From the NCBI GenBank assembly GCA_964424125.1, contig CAYRHS010000042.1, forward strand, positions 1 through 20,412: 20,412 nucleotides of DNA, in the 5' to 3' direction. The notes under the pieces were generated by a model, which saw only the letters and a list, made by a program, of their open reading frames with translations, did not search any database and was not told the DNA's origin. Shown here in pieces: positions 1 through 6,638 of the stretch. Source of the stretch: CAYRHS01 sp964424125 (GTDB taxonomy: Bacteria > Actinomycetota > Acidimicrobiia > IMCC26256 > JAOSJL01). The stretch's first letter is position 1. Every line of letters starts with the position of its first letter. The translations under genes were made by a program, and so were the position numbers.

Positions 1-292
1 GGCTCAGCTCCAGGTCCCCCTCTAGGAGGGGGCCGGAGCTCTCGGGGGCCGCCGTCCACGCGATCGAGATGAGCGTGGAATCGAGCCGCGTGCGTACCGA
101 GCCGAGGGACAGCATGAGCGCCCCCCGGTCCGGGAAGACTCGGGAGAAGGGCCCACCGGGTTGGTCGACGGCGGCGCCCTCGGTCAGCGCTCTGCTCGCC
201 AGCGGGGTCATCCACGCGCCCCGGTCGCGCAAGATCTTGGCTCGTGCCGCTTGGTCCTGCTGGTGGATCGCGACGAAGTCCTCGACGAGCAC
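1..292 (-). CDS. Unrecognised protein, N-terminal part (runs off the window)
   Basis: The minus strand is open from a GTG at 292 down to base 1, giving about 97 residues with no stop, so the C-terminus lies outside the window. The start is supported by AGGAAGG six bases upstream of the GTG. The translation begins VLVEDFVAIHQQDQAARAK and later contains GGPFSRVFPDRGALMLSLGS. It looks like an ordinary soluble globular protein, with no membrane segment or signal peptide. I do not recognise a family. It lies 83 bases downstream of the DevS-like kinase on the same strand, so it may be cotranscribed with it. Its function is not assigned. Confidence 0.65.
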   Translation of the reverse strand, partial: MLVEDFVAIHQQDQAARAKILRDRGAWMTPLASRALTEGAAVDQPGGPFSRVFPDRGALMLSLGSVRTRLDSTLISIAWTAAPESSGPLLEGDLELS

Positions 293-375
293 GCTGCACC
301 TTCCTCTGGCGTGTCCGATCGTGCGGCTCGGACTCGCCACGCGGAAGGGCCCAAGGTCCCGGTCGCGTACTGCTC

Positions 376-1509
376 CTAGTCCAGGGGCACCTGCCAGAGC
401 AGCGACGTGCCGCCCGCCCTCCGGCGGTGCACGACGAAGCGCCCGCCTCGGCGGCGCGCGCGGTCGGCGAGATTGGCGAGTCCGTGGCCCTCCCGGGGCG
501 CGATGTCGGCATCGCCGATGCCGCGGCCGTCGTCGAGCACGCGGAGCGTGAGATCGGCACCCGTCTCGACGATCACCTTGACCTCCGTGGCGCCTGCGTG
601 CTTGGCGACGTTCACGAGCGCCTCCCGGAGCACCGCGAGGAGATCGTCGGCCGCGTCGTCCGGCGTCGTGGCGTCGAGGGGACCGTCGAAGCTCACCTCG
701 GGTGGCGCGAGGAAGCTCGGGCTCATGTCGTCGACCACCCGGAGCACCTCGGAGCGGACGCGGCGTCCGGGCGTGCCGCCGTGCTGCAGGCCGAAGACGG
801 TGGTGCGGATCTCGCGCACGGTCTGGTCGAGCTCGTCGATGGTCTCCTCGATGCGCTCGCGAGCGGCGTCGTCGGCGACCAGGCGTCCCGCAGCCTGGAG
901 GGCCATTCCGGCCGCGAACAGTCGCTGGATGACCTTGTCGTGCAGGTCGCGGGCGATGCGCTCGCGATCGGACAGCACCGCGAGCTCCTGGAGGCGTTCG
1001 TGGAGCCGGACGTTCTCGATGGCGATCGAGGCCGCGGTCGCGAGGCGAACCACGAGGTCTTCGTCGTCCTGCGTGAAGCTCCCGCCCTCCATCCTGTCGG
1101 TGAGGTAGAGGTTCCCGAACGGCTCGCCCCGGACCAGGATCGGCACGCCGAGGAACGAGCGCATCCGCGGGTGGTGGGGCGGGAACCCGACGGACTCGGG
1201 GTGCGTCCCGAGGTCGTCGAGGCGCAGCGGCCGGGGCTCGCGGATCAGGCGGCCGAGTATCCCCCGGCCGTCCGGGAGCCGGCCGATCCGGCCGACGGTT
1301 GCCTCGTCCACGCCGACGGGAACGAACTGTGACAGTCGGCCGTCCTCGCCGAGGACGCCAAGGGCGGCGTAGCGGGCACCGACGAGGCTGCGAGCCGCTT
1401 CCACGATCCGGCGGAGCACGCGCCCGAGCTCGAGGTCGGAGGCGACACTCAGGACGGCGTCGAGCAGGTTGTGGAGCCGGGGATCGCCCGTCACCAGCGG
1501 AGGCGGCAC
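376..1509 (-). CDS. devS: DevS/DosT-like GAF-domain sensor histidine kinase
   Basis: This 377-residue cytosolic kinase probably senses O2/NO/CO or redox state and phosphorylates the adjacent DevR-like regulator. It has one GAF domain (about residues 20-170), a HisKA_3 dimerisation helix with the phosphoacceptor His190 in DRERIARDLHDKVIQRLF, and a HATPase_c domain (N-box around Asn300 in LREALVNVAKHA, G1 DDGRGIG 326-332, G2 GHGLANL 341-347). From a remembered alignment with M. tuberculosis DosS, His113 (in PPHHPRMRSFLGVP) falls on the haem ligand His149, Tyr135 (FGNLYLTD) on distal Tyr171, and Gly51 on Glu87, which is Gly in DosT. Mycobacterial DosS and DosT carry two GAF domains; this one has a single GAF and is about 200 residues shorter. 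The start is GTG 1509, with no strong ribosome site. It is divergent from the regulator, with 84 bases between the starts. Haem binding is inferred, not shown. Confidence 0.9.
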   Translation of the reverse strand: MPPPLVTGDPRLHNLLDAVLSVASDLELGRVLRRIVEAARSLVGARYAALGVLGEDGRLSQFVPVGVDEATVGRIGRLPDGRGILGRLIREPRPLRLDDLGTHPESVGFPPHHPRMRSFLGVPILVRGEPFGNLYLTDRMEGGSFTQDDEDLVVRLATAASIAIENVRLHERLQELAVLSDRERIARDLHDKVIQRLFAAGMALQAAGRLVADDAARERIEETIDELDQTVREIRTTVFGLQHGGTPGRRVRSEVLRVVDDMSPSFLAPPEVSFDGPLDATTPDDAADDLLAVLREALVNVAKHAGATEVKVIVETGADLTLRVLDDGRGIGDADIAPREGHGLANLADRARRRGGRFVVHRRRAGGTSLLWQVPLD

Positions 1510-1529
1510 GGATCGAGTCTACGGGTCGC

Positions 1530-1549
1530 GCGCGGTCGGATGTCCCTTT
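1530..1549. promoter_or_regulatory. Weak DosR-box-like site in the devS-devR intergenic region
   Basis: GCGCGGTCGGATGTCCCTTT has one perfect half-site (GTCCC) and a degenerate partner (CGGTC instead of GGGAC) at the DosR spacing of four bases, so 8 of 10 core positions match. It lies between the divergent kinase and regulator starts, where autoregulation would act. It is much weaker than the two perfect sites downstream and could be chance in GC-rich DNA. Confidence 0.25.
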
Positions 1550-1593
1550 CGGTGCCGGTGCGACCGCCGCGAGTAGCGTCGAGCCGAGGGATC

Positions 1594-2259
1594 ATGGATG
1601 AGAGTGAGGGCGAGCGCGCGTCGATCCGGGTCTTCCTGCTCGACGACCACGAGGTCGTTCGACGCGGGCTGAAGAACCTGCTCGAGGCGGACGGCGACAT
1701 CGAGGTCGTCGGTGAGGCGGCGACGGCGAGGGAGGCTCGGTTGCGCATCCCGCCGATCGCGCCTGACGTCGCGGTGCTCGACGTGCGGCTCCCCGACGGA
1801 GACGGCGTGGAGGTGTGTCGTGACGTCAGGGAGCGGAGTCCCGACGTCCACTGCCTGATCCTCACGTCGTTCACCGACGACGAGGCGCTGTTCCAGGCGA
1901 TCATGGCGGGGGCGGTCGGCTACGTGCTGAAGCAGGTGAAGGGGTCCGACCTCGTCGACGCGGTTCGGCGCGTGGCGAAGGGCCAGTCCCTCCTCGACCC
2001 TGCAGTCACCGAACGTGTCCTCGAGCGTCTCCGTCACGGCGGCGAGCACGACGAGCGAATCGCGCGCCTCACGGCCCAGGAGCGTCACGTCCTGGACCTG
2101 ATCGCCGAGGGCCTGACCAACCGACAGATCGGTGACCAGATGCACCTGGCCGAGAAGACGGTGAAGAACTACGTCTCCAACCTTCTCGCCAAGATGGGCT
2201 TCGAGCGCCGGACACAGGCGGCGGTGTACGCCGCGCGCCACACGACCGAGGCGCCCTGA
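1594..2259 (+). CDS. devR: DevR/DosR-like response regulator (REC + LuxR-type HTH)
   Basis: A 221-residue NarL/FixJ-family regulator, the likely partner of the adjacent kinase. The receiver domain (residues 11-130) has acidic residues Asp17-Asp18, phosphoacceptor Asp63 in VAVLDVRLPDGDG, Thr91 and Lys113. The LuxR-type helix-turn-helix (about 158-214) contains LTNRQIGDQM and the recognition segment LAEKTVKNYVSNLLAKM. Nearly the same segment occurs in mycobacterial DosR (LAEKTVKNYVSRLLAKL, from memory), as do FLxDDHEVVRRGL and the ERRTQAAV tail. This similarity makes conserved DNA specificity plausible and fits the GGGAC-N4-GTCCC palindromes downstream. Start ATG 1594 follows GAGGG. Upstream in-frame codons read into the divergent promoter and were excluded. 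In mycobacteria devR and devS form one operon; here they are divergent. Confidence 0.94.
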   Translation: MDESEGERASIRVFLLDDHEVVRRGLKNLLEADGDIEVVGEAATAREARLRIPPIAPDVAVLDVRLPDGDGVEVCRDVRERSPDVHCLILTSFTDDEALFQAIMAGAVGYVLKQVKGSDLVDAVRRVAKGQSLLDPAVTERVLERLRHGGEHDERIARLTAQERHVLDLIAEGLTNRQIGDQMHLAEKTVKNYVSNLLAKMGFERRTQAAVYAARHTTEAP

Positions 2260-2271
2260 GCGCGACGACGT

Positions 2272-2727
2272 TCAGGCGGATGACACGACGGCGTCACGGA
2301 CGGCGCGGATGATCTCGTCGCCGCTGGCAGGGAAGGGGAGCACGATGCACCCCTCGAGCGTGCCCGGGTAGCGCTCGGCCTCGGGCCTGGGGATCTCCAC
2401 CACGAGCGGCGTGTCCGGGAAGCGCGCCCGTAGCAGTCTCAGCACCTCACGGTTCTCCTGGTGGCCGACCGGGAGCCCGTGGACGATCACGTCCGCGTGG
2501 GCCACGAGCGCGCAGCTCCCGTCGACGGCGAGCGGACAGGCGCGGCCTTCCGCGGCGTCAGGGCCGCCACAGCTGGCGACGGAGTACCCCGCTTCTTCGA
2601 GCCGATGCTCGAGCACGGACCGCTCGGCCGCGTCTGGATGTTCGATGAGCACGCGTGGTCGACCCGTGTGGGCATCGGCCCACGTGCCGTGCTGCTCCGG
2701 TCGCTGGCGACGCCATGGCCACCGCAT
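2272..2727 (-). CDS. Unrecognised receiver-like protein with cysteine triad
   Basis: A 151-residue protein of unknown function. After a basic, tryptophan-containing N-terminus (MRWPWRRQ), residues 24-148 read like a degenerate receiver (Rossmann-like) domain: RVLIEHPDAAERSVLEHRLEEAG, then DVIVHGLP where the phosphoacceptor strand would be, then PLVVEIP and a final helix. The usual phosphoacceptor Asp is not evident (His83-Gly84 are at that place). Three cysteines, C53-x10-C64-x7-C72, align with a triad in the protein at 6734-7387, suggesting metal or redox sensing. Start ATG 2727 is preferred over GTG 2751 because AGGAGG lies ten bases upstream of it. It converges on the DevR-like gene (12-base gap) and is divergent from the FMN split-barrel gene, so it may share a hypoxia-responsive promoter region. 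Confidence 0.7.
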   Translation of the reverse strand: MRWPWRRQRPEQHGTWADAHTGRPRVLIEHPDAAERSVLEHRLEEAGYSVASCGGPDAAEGRACPLAVDGSCALVAHADVIVHGLPVGHQENREVLRLLRARFPDTPLVVEIPRPEAERYPGTLEGCIVLPFPASGDEIIRAVRDAVVSSA

Positions 2728-2851
2728 CAGGGCTCGTCCTCCTCGGGACACGGCTGCACTCGGCCCGATTATTGCTCACTCCACGCGGCCGCACCGAAGG
2801 TCTCGAGCGATGCGCGCGATTCGGTCACGGCCCGCCCCGTATGCCCGCACG

Positions 2852-2871
2852 TGGGGGACCCCGGGCCGTCG
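2852..2871. promoter_or_regulatory. Weak DosR-box-like site upstream of the first split-barrel gene
   Basis: TGGGGGACCCCGGGCCGTCG carries a perfect GGGAC half-site and a degenerate second half (GGCCG instead of GTCCC) at four-base spacing. Its centre is about 60 bases upstream of ATG 2922, in the region shared with the divergent cysteine-triad gene. The position is right for a DosR-type promoter, but the match is partial and the surrounding DNA is GC-rich. Confidence 0.25.
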
Positions 2872-2921
2872 GCAGCCCCGTGGTTGCAGCCGGGCCTCGC
2901 GAGTCGCATCCTCGGGTGGTG

Positions 2922-3395
2922 ATGACCGGGACCGTCCGGCGCCTCGACCGTGTCGAGTGCCTCGAGCTGATGCGAACGGCCGCCCTCGGCCGTGTCGGTC
3001 TGGAGATCGCGGGTGTCCTCACGGTGCTCCCCGTGAACTTCGCCGTGCTCGACGACCACGTGGTGTTCCGGTCGGCTCCGGGCAGCAAGCTGAGCATGGC
3101 GCTCATGGGAGCGCGAGTGGCCTTCGAGGTCGACGACGCCGACCCCGAGACGGGCGCGGGCTGGAGCGTGCTGGTCGTCGGCGCTGCGAGCGAGGTCACC
3201 GACCCGCGGAGGCTTCGGGTCGTGCACAACCTTCCGTTGCACGCGTGGGCGGGTGGCGAGCGGGACCACGTCATCCGAATCGCCACCGAACGGGTGACGG
3301 GCCGGCGGGTGGGGCCCGTCCCGGCTCCTTCCGACGCGCGGGGCACGGGCCCGAGCGACCATCATGGTGGCGATGCCGTTCGAGGATCGCACTGA
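2922..3395 (+). CDS. Pyridoxamine-5'-phosphate-oxidase-like FMN split-barrel protein (copy 1)
   Basis: A 157-residue protein of the flavin split-barrel superfamily (Pyridox_ox_2 type). The fold signature is seen in GRVGLEIAGVLTVLPVNFAV (residues 23-42), VVFRSAPGSKL (47-57), VAFEVDDADP (66-75) and GWSVLVVGAA (80-89). Members bind FMN or F420; the substrate cannot be read here. Mycobacterial DosR regulons contain such a protein (Rv3129), which fits the neighbourhood. The C-terminal 27 residues (Gly/Asp/Ser-rich) are absent from the paralogue at 6212-6631 and may be an unstructured tail. ATG 2922 aligns with the paralogue's start; GTG 2916 and GTG 2919 are alternatives. The end overlaps the phosphoribosyltransferase start by 32 bases, so translation is probably coupled. 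Confidence 0.85.
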   Translation: MTGTVRRLDRVECLELMRTAALGRVGLEIAGVLTVLPVNFAVLDDHVVFRSAPGSKLSMALMGARVAFEVDDADPETGAGWSVLVVGAASEVTDPRRLRVVHNLPLHAWAGGERDHVIRIATERVTGRRVGPVPAPSDARGTGPSDHHGGDAVRGSH

Positions 3396-4032
3396 TGCCG
3401 GCCGACGGTTGGCCGGCCGAATGGAACATCTCCGAGGTGCGCGCCCGGTCGTCTTGGCGCTTCCCCGAGGAGGTGTGCCCGTGGCCGCAGAGATCGCGGA
3501 GGTGTTGGACGCCCCACTCGACGTGATCGTGGTCCGCAAGCTCGGGGTGCCGTCCCAGCCGGAGCTGGGCATGGGCGCGATCGGCGAGGACGGCGTTCGC
3601 GTGCTGAACGAGTCCGTGGTCCGCAACCTGGGCATCCGGCCCGAGGACATCGACGCGGTCGAGGATCGCGAGCGCGCAGAGCTGGAGCGACGCGCCCGCA
3701 CGTACCGACAGGGCCGATCGATGGTGGGCCTTCGTGGTCGAACCGCCGTGGTCGTCGACGACGGGATCGCAACGGGCGGAACAGCTCGCGCAGCGCTCCA
3801 GGTCGCCCGGGCGCACGGCGCCCGACGCGTGGTCCTCGCGGCACCGGTCGCCCCGCCGGAGACGATCGCGCGGCTCGGGCAAGACGCAGACGAGGTCGTC
3901 TGCCTGGAGACGCCGGCCGCGATGATGGCGATCGGAGGCTGGTACCGCGATTTCACGCAGACGACGGACACGGAGGTGATCCGTCTCCTCGAGGATGCTG
4001 CCGAGCGAGCGCGCCGGCTCGAGGGCGGCTGA
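3364..4032 (+). CDS. Phosphoribosyltransferase-domain protein
   Basis: A 222-residue cytosolic type I phosphoribosyltransferase-fold protein. The PRPP loop is VVVDDGIATGGTA at residues 129-141, preceded by LPRGGVPVAAEIA (33-45) and DVIVVRKLGVPSQPELGMGA (53-72), both typical of the group that includes the N-terminal domain of DosR-regulated Rv0571c. The reaction is unknown; no base-specific hood could be recognised. It is a stand-alone domain, whereas some relatives are fused to a hydrolase. The start is ATG 3364 or the in-frame ATG 3373; neither has a clear ribosome site, consistent with coupling to the overlapping upstream gene. It is the second gene of a likely operon running from 2922 to 5497. 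Confidence 0.87.
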   Translation: MVAMPFEDRTDAGRRLAGRMEHLRGARPVVLALPRGGVPVAAEIAEVLDAPLDVIVVRKLGVPSQPELGMGAIGEDGVRVLNESVVRNLGIRPEDIDAVEDRERAELERRARTYRQGRSMVGLRGRTAVVVDDGIATGGTARAALQVARAHGARRVVLAAPVAPPETIARLGQDADEVVCLETPAAMMAIGGWYRDFTQTTDTEVIRLLEDAAERARRLEGG

Positions 4033-4033
4033 C

Positions 4034-5497
4034 GTGTCGGGGGAGCCAGCCGCCGCAAGCGTCGCCGAGACCCATCTTTCGACGGTGTTCCTGGTGGGCG
4101 ATCGCGCGTACAAGCTGCCGAAGCCGAAGCGCTTCGACTTCGTCGACCTGTCGACCGTCGAAGCCCGACGCATCGCCTGTGAGCGCGAGGTGGCCGTCAA
4201 CCGTCGGATCGCACCCGACGTCTACGAGGGCGTCGCGACGCTTTCGGGTCCCGAGGGGGAGCCGTGGGAGCACCTCGTCGTGATGCGAAGGATGCCGTCG
4301 GAGCGGTCCCTCGAGCGACTGCTCGGCACCGACGCCGACGTCTCGTCGTGTGTGCGGGCCGTCGCGCGAACGATCGCGGCCTTCCACGAGCGAGCCGAGC
4401 GGTCGTCCGCGATCTCCCGGCAGGGGTCGCCCGAGGCGCTGTGGAGGGCGTGGCAGGAGAACGCGGCCGAACTGCGGACCGTGGTACGCGCGCTCGGACA
4501 CGAGTCGATCCAACTGGTCGACGACACGGACGCGCTGGGCCAGCGGTACCTGTCCGGGCGCGCGCGGCTCTTCGAGCGTCGAGTCGCCGAGGGGCACGTC
4601 CGCGACGGGCACGGCGACCTGCTCGCCGAGGACATCTACTGCCTCGAGGACGGCCCACGGATCCTCGACGCGCTGGCCTTCCGGGACGATTTTCGAGCGG
4701 TGGACGTCGTCTCGGACGTCGCGTTCCTGGTCATGGACCTCGAACGGCTCGGACGGCCCGAGCTCGCGCGAACGCTGCTGGCCGACTACCGGGAGTTCAC
4801 CGGTGAGACGTCGCCGGCGTCGCTCGCCGACCACTACGCTGCCTTCCGCGCGCTCATCCGGGCCAAGGTCGCGTGTCTGCGCCACGAGCAGGGCGGCGCC
4901 GAGGCCGCGGCCGAGGCGCGTTCGCTCGTACGGCTCGCGCACGCGCACGAAGCCCAGGGTCGCGTGCGACTCGTCCTGGTGGGTGGCCTGCCCGGGACCG
5001 GCTCGACGACCGTGGCCTCGGGCCTCGCCGAGGAGACGGAGTCCGTGCTCCTTCGTTCGGACGTGATCCGACGCGAGCTCGCGCGGGACGGCTCGCCCCG
5101 GTACGACGCGTCCGCCAAGGACGCGGTCTACGAGGAGATGCTCCGCCGTGCCGGTGAGCTCCTCGGTGCAGGTGAGTGTGTGGTGCTCGACGCGTCCTGG
5201 ACCCTCGCTCGCCATCGTGATCGCGCCCGCGAGACGGCCGACGCCGCGATGGCCGACCTCGTCGCGCTGCGCACGGATGCTCCGATCGAGGTGGCCGCAG
5301 ACCGCATCGGGGCTCGACTCGCGTCCGGCGACGATGCCTCCGAGGCGACTCCGGCGATCGCGGCGGAGCTCGCGCACGACGCCGAGCCGTGGCCCGAGGC
5401 GACGGCCGTCGACACGACCCGTCCCGCCCCGGAGGCGGTGGCCACCGCGCTCGAGCGGTTCGGACCCGTCCCCGGCGGGCCCGTGAGCCCGGCATGA
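4034..5497 (+). CDS. Phosphotransferase/P-loop two-domain protein (Rv2004c-like) with altered Walker A
   Basis: A 487-residue protein with two parts. Residues 1-270 form an aminoglycoside-phosphotransferase/kinase-like domain (KLPKPKRFDFVDLST 28-41, catalytic-loop-like GHGDL 192-196, then DALAFRDDFR). Residues about 312-487 form a P-loop kinase-like domain (GLPGTGSTT followed by VLLRSDVIRREL). The order and length resemble M. tuberculosis Rv2004c, a DosR-regulated protein of unknown function encoded next to a universal stress protein gene, as here. The Walker A lysine is replaced by Ser324, so nucleotide binding by the second domain may be impaired. Start GTG 4034 lies one base after the upstream stop and eight bases after GAGGG. 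ATG 3995, which would overlap the upstream gene, is less likely. Confidence 0.87.
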   Translation: MSGEPAAASVAETHLSTVFLVGDRAYKLPKPKRFDFVDLSTVEARRIACEREVAVNRRIAPDVYEGVATLSGPEGEPWEHLVVMRRMPSERSLERLLGTDADVSSCVRAVARTIAAFHERAERSSAISRQGSPEALWRAWQENAAELRTVVRALGHESIQLVDDTDALGQRYLSGRARLFERRVAEGHVRDGHGDLLAEDIYCLEDGPRILDALAFRDDFRAVDVVSDVAFLVMDLERLGRPELARTLLADYREFTGETSPASLADHYAAFRALIRAKVACLRHEQGGAEAAAEARSLVRLAHAHEAQGRVRLVLVGGLPGTGSTTVASGLAEETESVLLRSDVIRRELARDGSPRYDASAKDAVYEEMLRRAGELLGAGECVVLDASWTLARHRDRARETADAAMADLVALRTDAPIEVAADRIGARLASGDDASEATPAIAAELAHDAEPWPEATAVDTTRPAPEAVATALERFGPVPGGPVSPA

Positions 5498-5506
5498 CCC
5501 GGGGGG

Positions 5507-5526
5507 TCGGGGACCTTCGTCCCTGG
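5507..5526. promoter_or_regulatory. DosR-box-like palindrome upstream of the universal stress gene
   Basis: TCGGGGACCTTCGTCCCTGG contains GGGAC-CTTC-GTCCC, the half-sites and four-base spacing of the mycobacterial DosR box (TTSGGGACTWWAGTCCCSAA). It begins ten bases after a stop codon, and its centre is about 42 bases upstream of the GTG at 5559, a promoter-proximal position suited to an activator. The same 14-base core recurs at 6642-6655. A DevR-like regulator with a near-identical recognition helix is encoded in the window. Confidence 0.72.
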
Positions 5527-5558
5527 CTCCGCCCGGGAAGGCGCGGGATGATCGAGCC

Positions 5559-6227
5559 GTGCCGATCCTCGCGCTCGCGCTCATAGCGTGGTTCGTGTGG
5601 GCCCTCGGGGGGATTCTGGTGGCCCTCGTGATGCGGCGTCACGGTTACGGGTTCGCCGGGTGGGCGGGGCTCGGGCTCGTGCTCGGACCGCTCCTCGTGT
5701 ACCCGGCCGTGGACGTGGTCCACCACCGTGGGTCGATCCGTCCGTCGGTGCTGCGCGTCGGCCGGACGCGCTCGGGCCCCATCGACGTGCTCGTCGGTAT
5801 CGACGACACCGAGGCGTCGGAGCTCGCGTTGCAGTCGGTGCTCGAGACCCTGGGACCCGCCGTGGGGCGGCTGACGCTGGCGACCGTCATCGACTACGAC
5901 ACCGCGAGCAACCCCGCCGAGTGGCCCGGCGACGACGTGGCCACCGACCGCCTCGCCGACGTGGCGGCGACGGTCAAGGGACCGCCGCCGAGGCGTGTCC
6001 TGCTGGCCGGCCCCGCGGCCCGCGCGCTCGACCAGTACGCACGCGACGAGGGTTACGATCTCCTGGTCCTGGGTCCGCGAACCGGAAGATCGGAGCTCTT
6101 CGTGAGCAGTGTGCTCGCCGACCTGCGCCACGGGGCCTCGGTGCCGCTCTGGGTGGGACCGGAGCCTGCTCCCACCTCGCCCGACCCCGGGGCGGCGGGC
6201 GCCGATCGGGAATGGTCGCAACCGTGA
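5559..6227 (+). CDS. Membrane-anchored universal stress protein
   Basis: A 222-residue protein with two predicted N-terminal membrane helices (about residues 3-25 and 32-52) followed by a UspA-type domain (75-200): IDVLVGIDDTEASELALQSVLE, then YDLLVLGPRTGRSELFVSSVLADL, then VPLWVG. The Usp fold usually binds ATP through G-x2-G-x9-G-S/T. Here the spacing is altered (GPRTG) and the final Gly is replaced in FVSSV, so ATP binding is uncertain. Most universal stress proteins are soluble, so the membrane anchor is unusual. It starts the transcription unit behind the DosR-type box at 5507-5526 and overlaps the following split-barrel gene by 16 bases. GTG 5559 is the only start that keeps the first helix. 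Confidence 0.85.
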   Translation: MPILALALIAWFVWALGGILVALVMRRHGYGFAGWAGLGLVLGPLLVYPAVDVVHHRGSIRPSVLRVGRTRSGPIDVLVGIDDTEASELALQSVLETLGPAVGRLTLATVIDYDTASNPAEWPGDDVATDRLADVAATVKGPPPRRVLLAGPAARALDQYARDEGYDLLVLGPRTGRSELFVSSVLADLRHGASVPLWVGPEPAPTSPDPGAAGADREWSQP

Positions 6228-6631
6228 CGCTCGACCGGCTCGAGCCGCTCTCCGAGGAGCAGTGCTTCGAACTCCTCCGCTCCGGGTTCCTCGGACGGGT
6301 CGGGGTGAGCATGGGCGGCACCCCGATCGTGTTGCCGGTCAACTACGCGTTGCTCGACCGCGACGTCGTCTTCCGCAGCGCGCCGGGCACGAAGCTCAGC
6401 GCGGCCGTGCTCGGGACCCGGGTGGCGTTCGAGGTCGACGACGCCGACCCCCTGTACCGGGCGGGTTGGAGCGTGCTGGTGATCGGTCACGCCGACGAGA
6501 TCCGCGACGAGCAGACGCTGGCGGCCGCCCGAGAGCTGCCGCTGCGAGCCTGGGCGGGGGGCGACCGGGACCACTATGTCCGGATCGAGGCGGAGCACGT
6601 ATCGGGCCGCCGCCTCGGCTCCGACGGCTGA
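6212..6631 (+). CDS. Pyridoxamine-5'-phosphate-oxidase-like FMN split-barrel protein (copy 2)
   Basis: A 139-residue paralogue of the protein at 2922-3395, colinear through its whole length: GRVGVSMGGTPIVLPVNYAL (28-47), VVFRSAPGTKL (52-62), VAFEVDDADP (71-80), GWSVLVIGHA (85-94), LRAWAGGDRDHYVRI (111-125). It is probably a flavin- or F420-binding split-barrel reductase; the substrate is unknown. It overlaps the end of the universal stress gene. ATG 6212 is used here, while GTG 6224, which overlaps the upstream TGA, is a possible coupled start. It is second in the unit behind the 5507-5526 box and ends seven bases before the next one. Confidence 0.86.
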   Translation: MVATVTLDRLEPLSEEQCFELLRSGFLGRVGVSMGGTPIVLPVNYALLDRDVVFRSAPGTKLSAAVLGTRVAFEVDDADPLYRAGWSVLVIGHADEIRDEQTLAAARELPLRAWAGGDRDHYVRIEAEHVSGRRLGSDG

Positions 6632-6638
6632 GCGCCCG

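Noticed and set aside
16..32. Perfect inverted repeat CCCCCTC-TAG-GAGGGGG
   Set aside because: It lies inside the minus-strand reading frame (Pro-Leu-Leu-Glu-Gly codons) far from the gene end visible here. GC-rich coding sequence explains it better than a terminator.
2255..2281. Imperfect inverted repeat CGCCCTGA/TCAGGCG between the convergent devR-like and cysteine-triad genes
   Set aside because: The stem is bulged and overlaps both stop codons, with no T-tract; too weak to call a terminator.
3995..4033. Earlier ATG start for the phosphotransferase/P-loop gene
   Set aside because: It would overlap the upstream gene, and its only purine-rich site abuts the ATG. GTG 4034 has GAGGG at a good distance and directly follows the upstream stop.
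5462..5473. GGACCCGTCC palindrome close to the DosR-type box at 5507
   Set aside because: The half-site spacing is two bases, not four, and it lies within the 3' coding part of the P-loop gene.
6152..6176. Seven-base inverted repeat GGTGGGA/TCCCACC with an 11-base loop
   Set aside because: It is inside the end of the universal stress coding region, the following gene overlaps that coding region, and termination there would make no sense.
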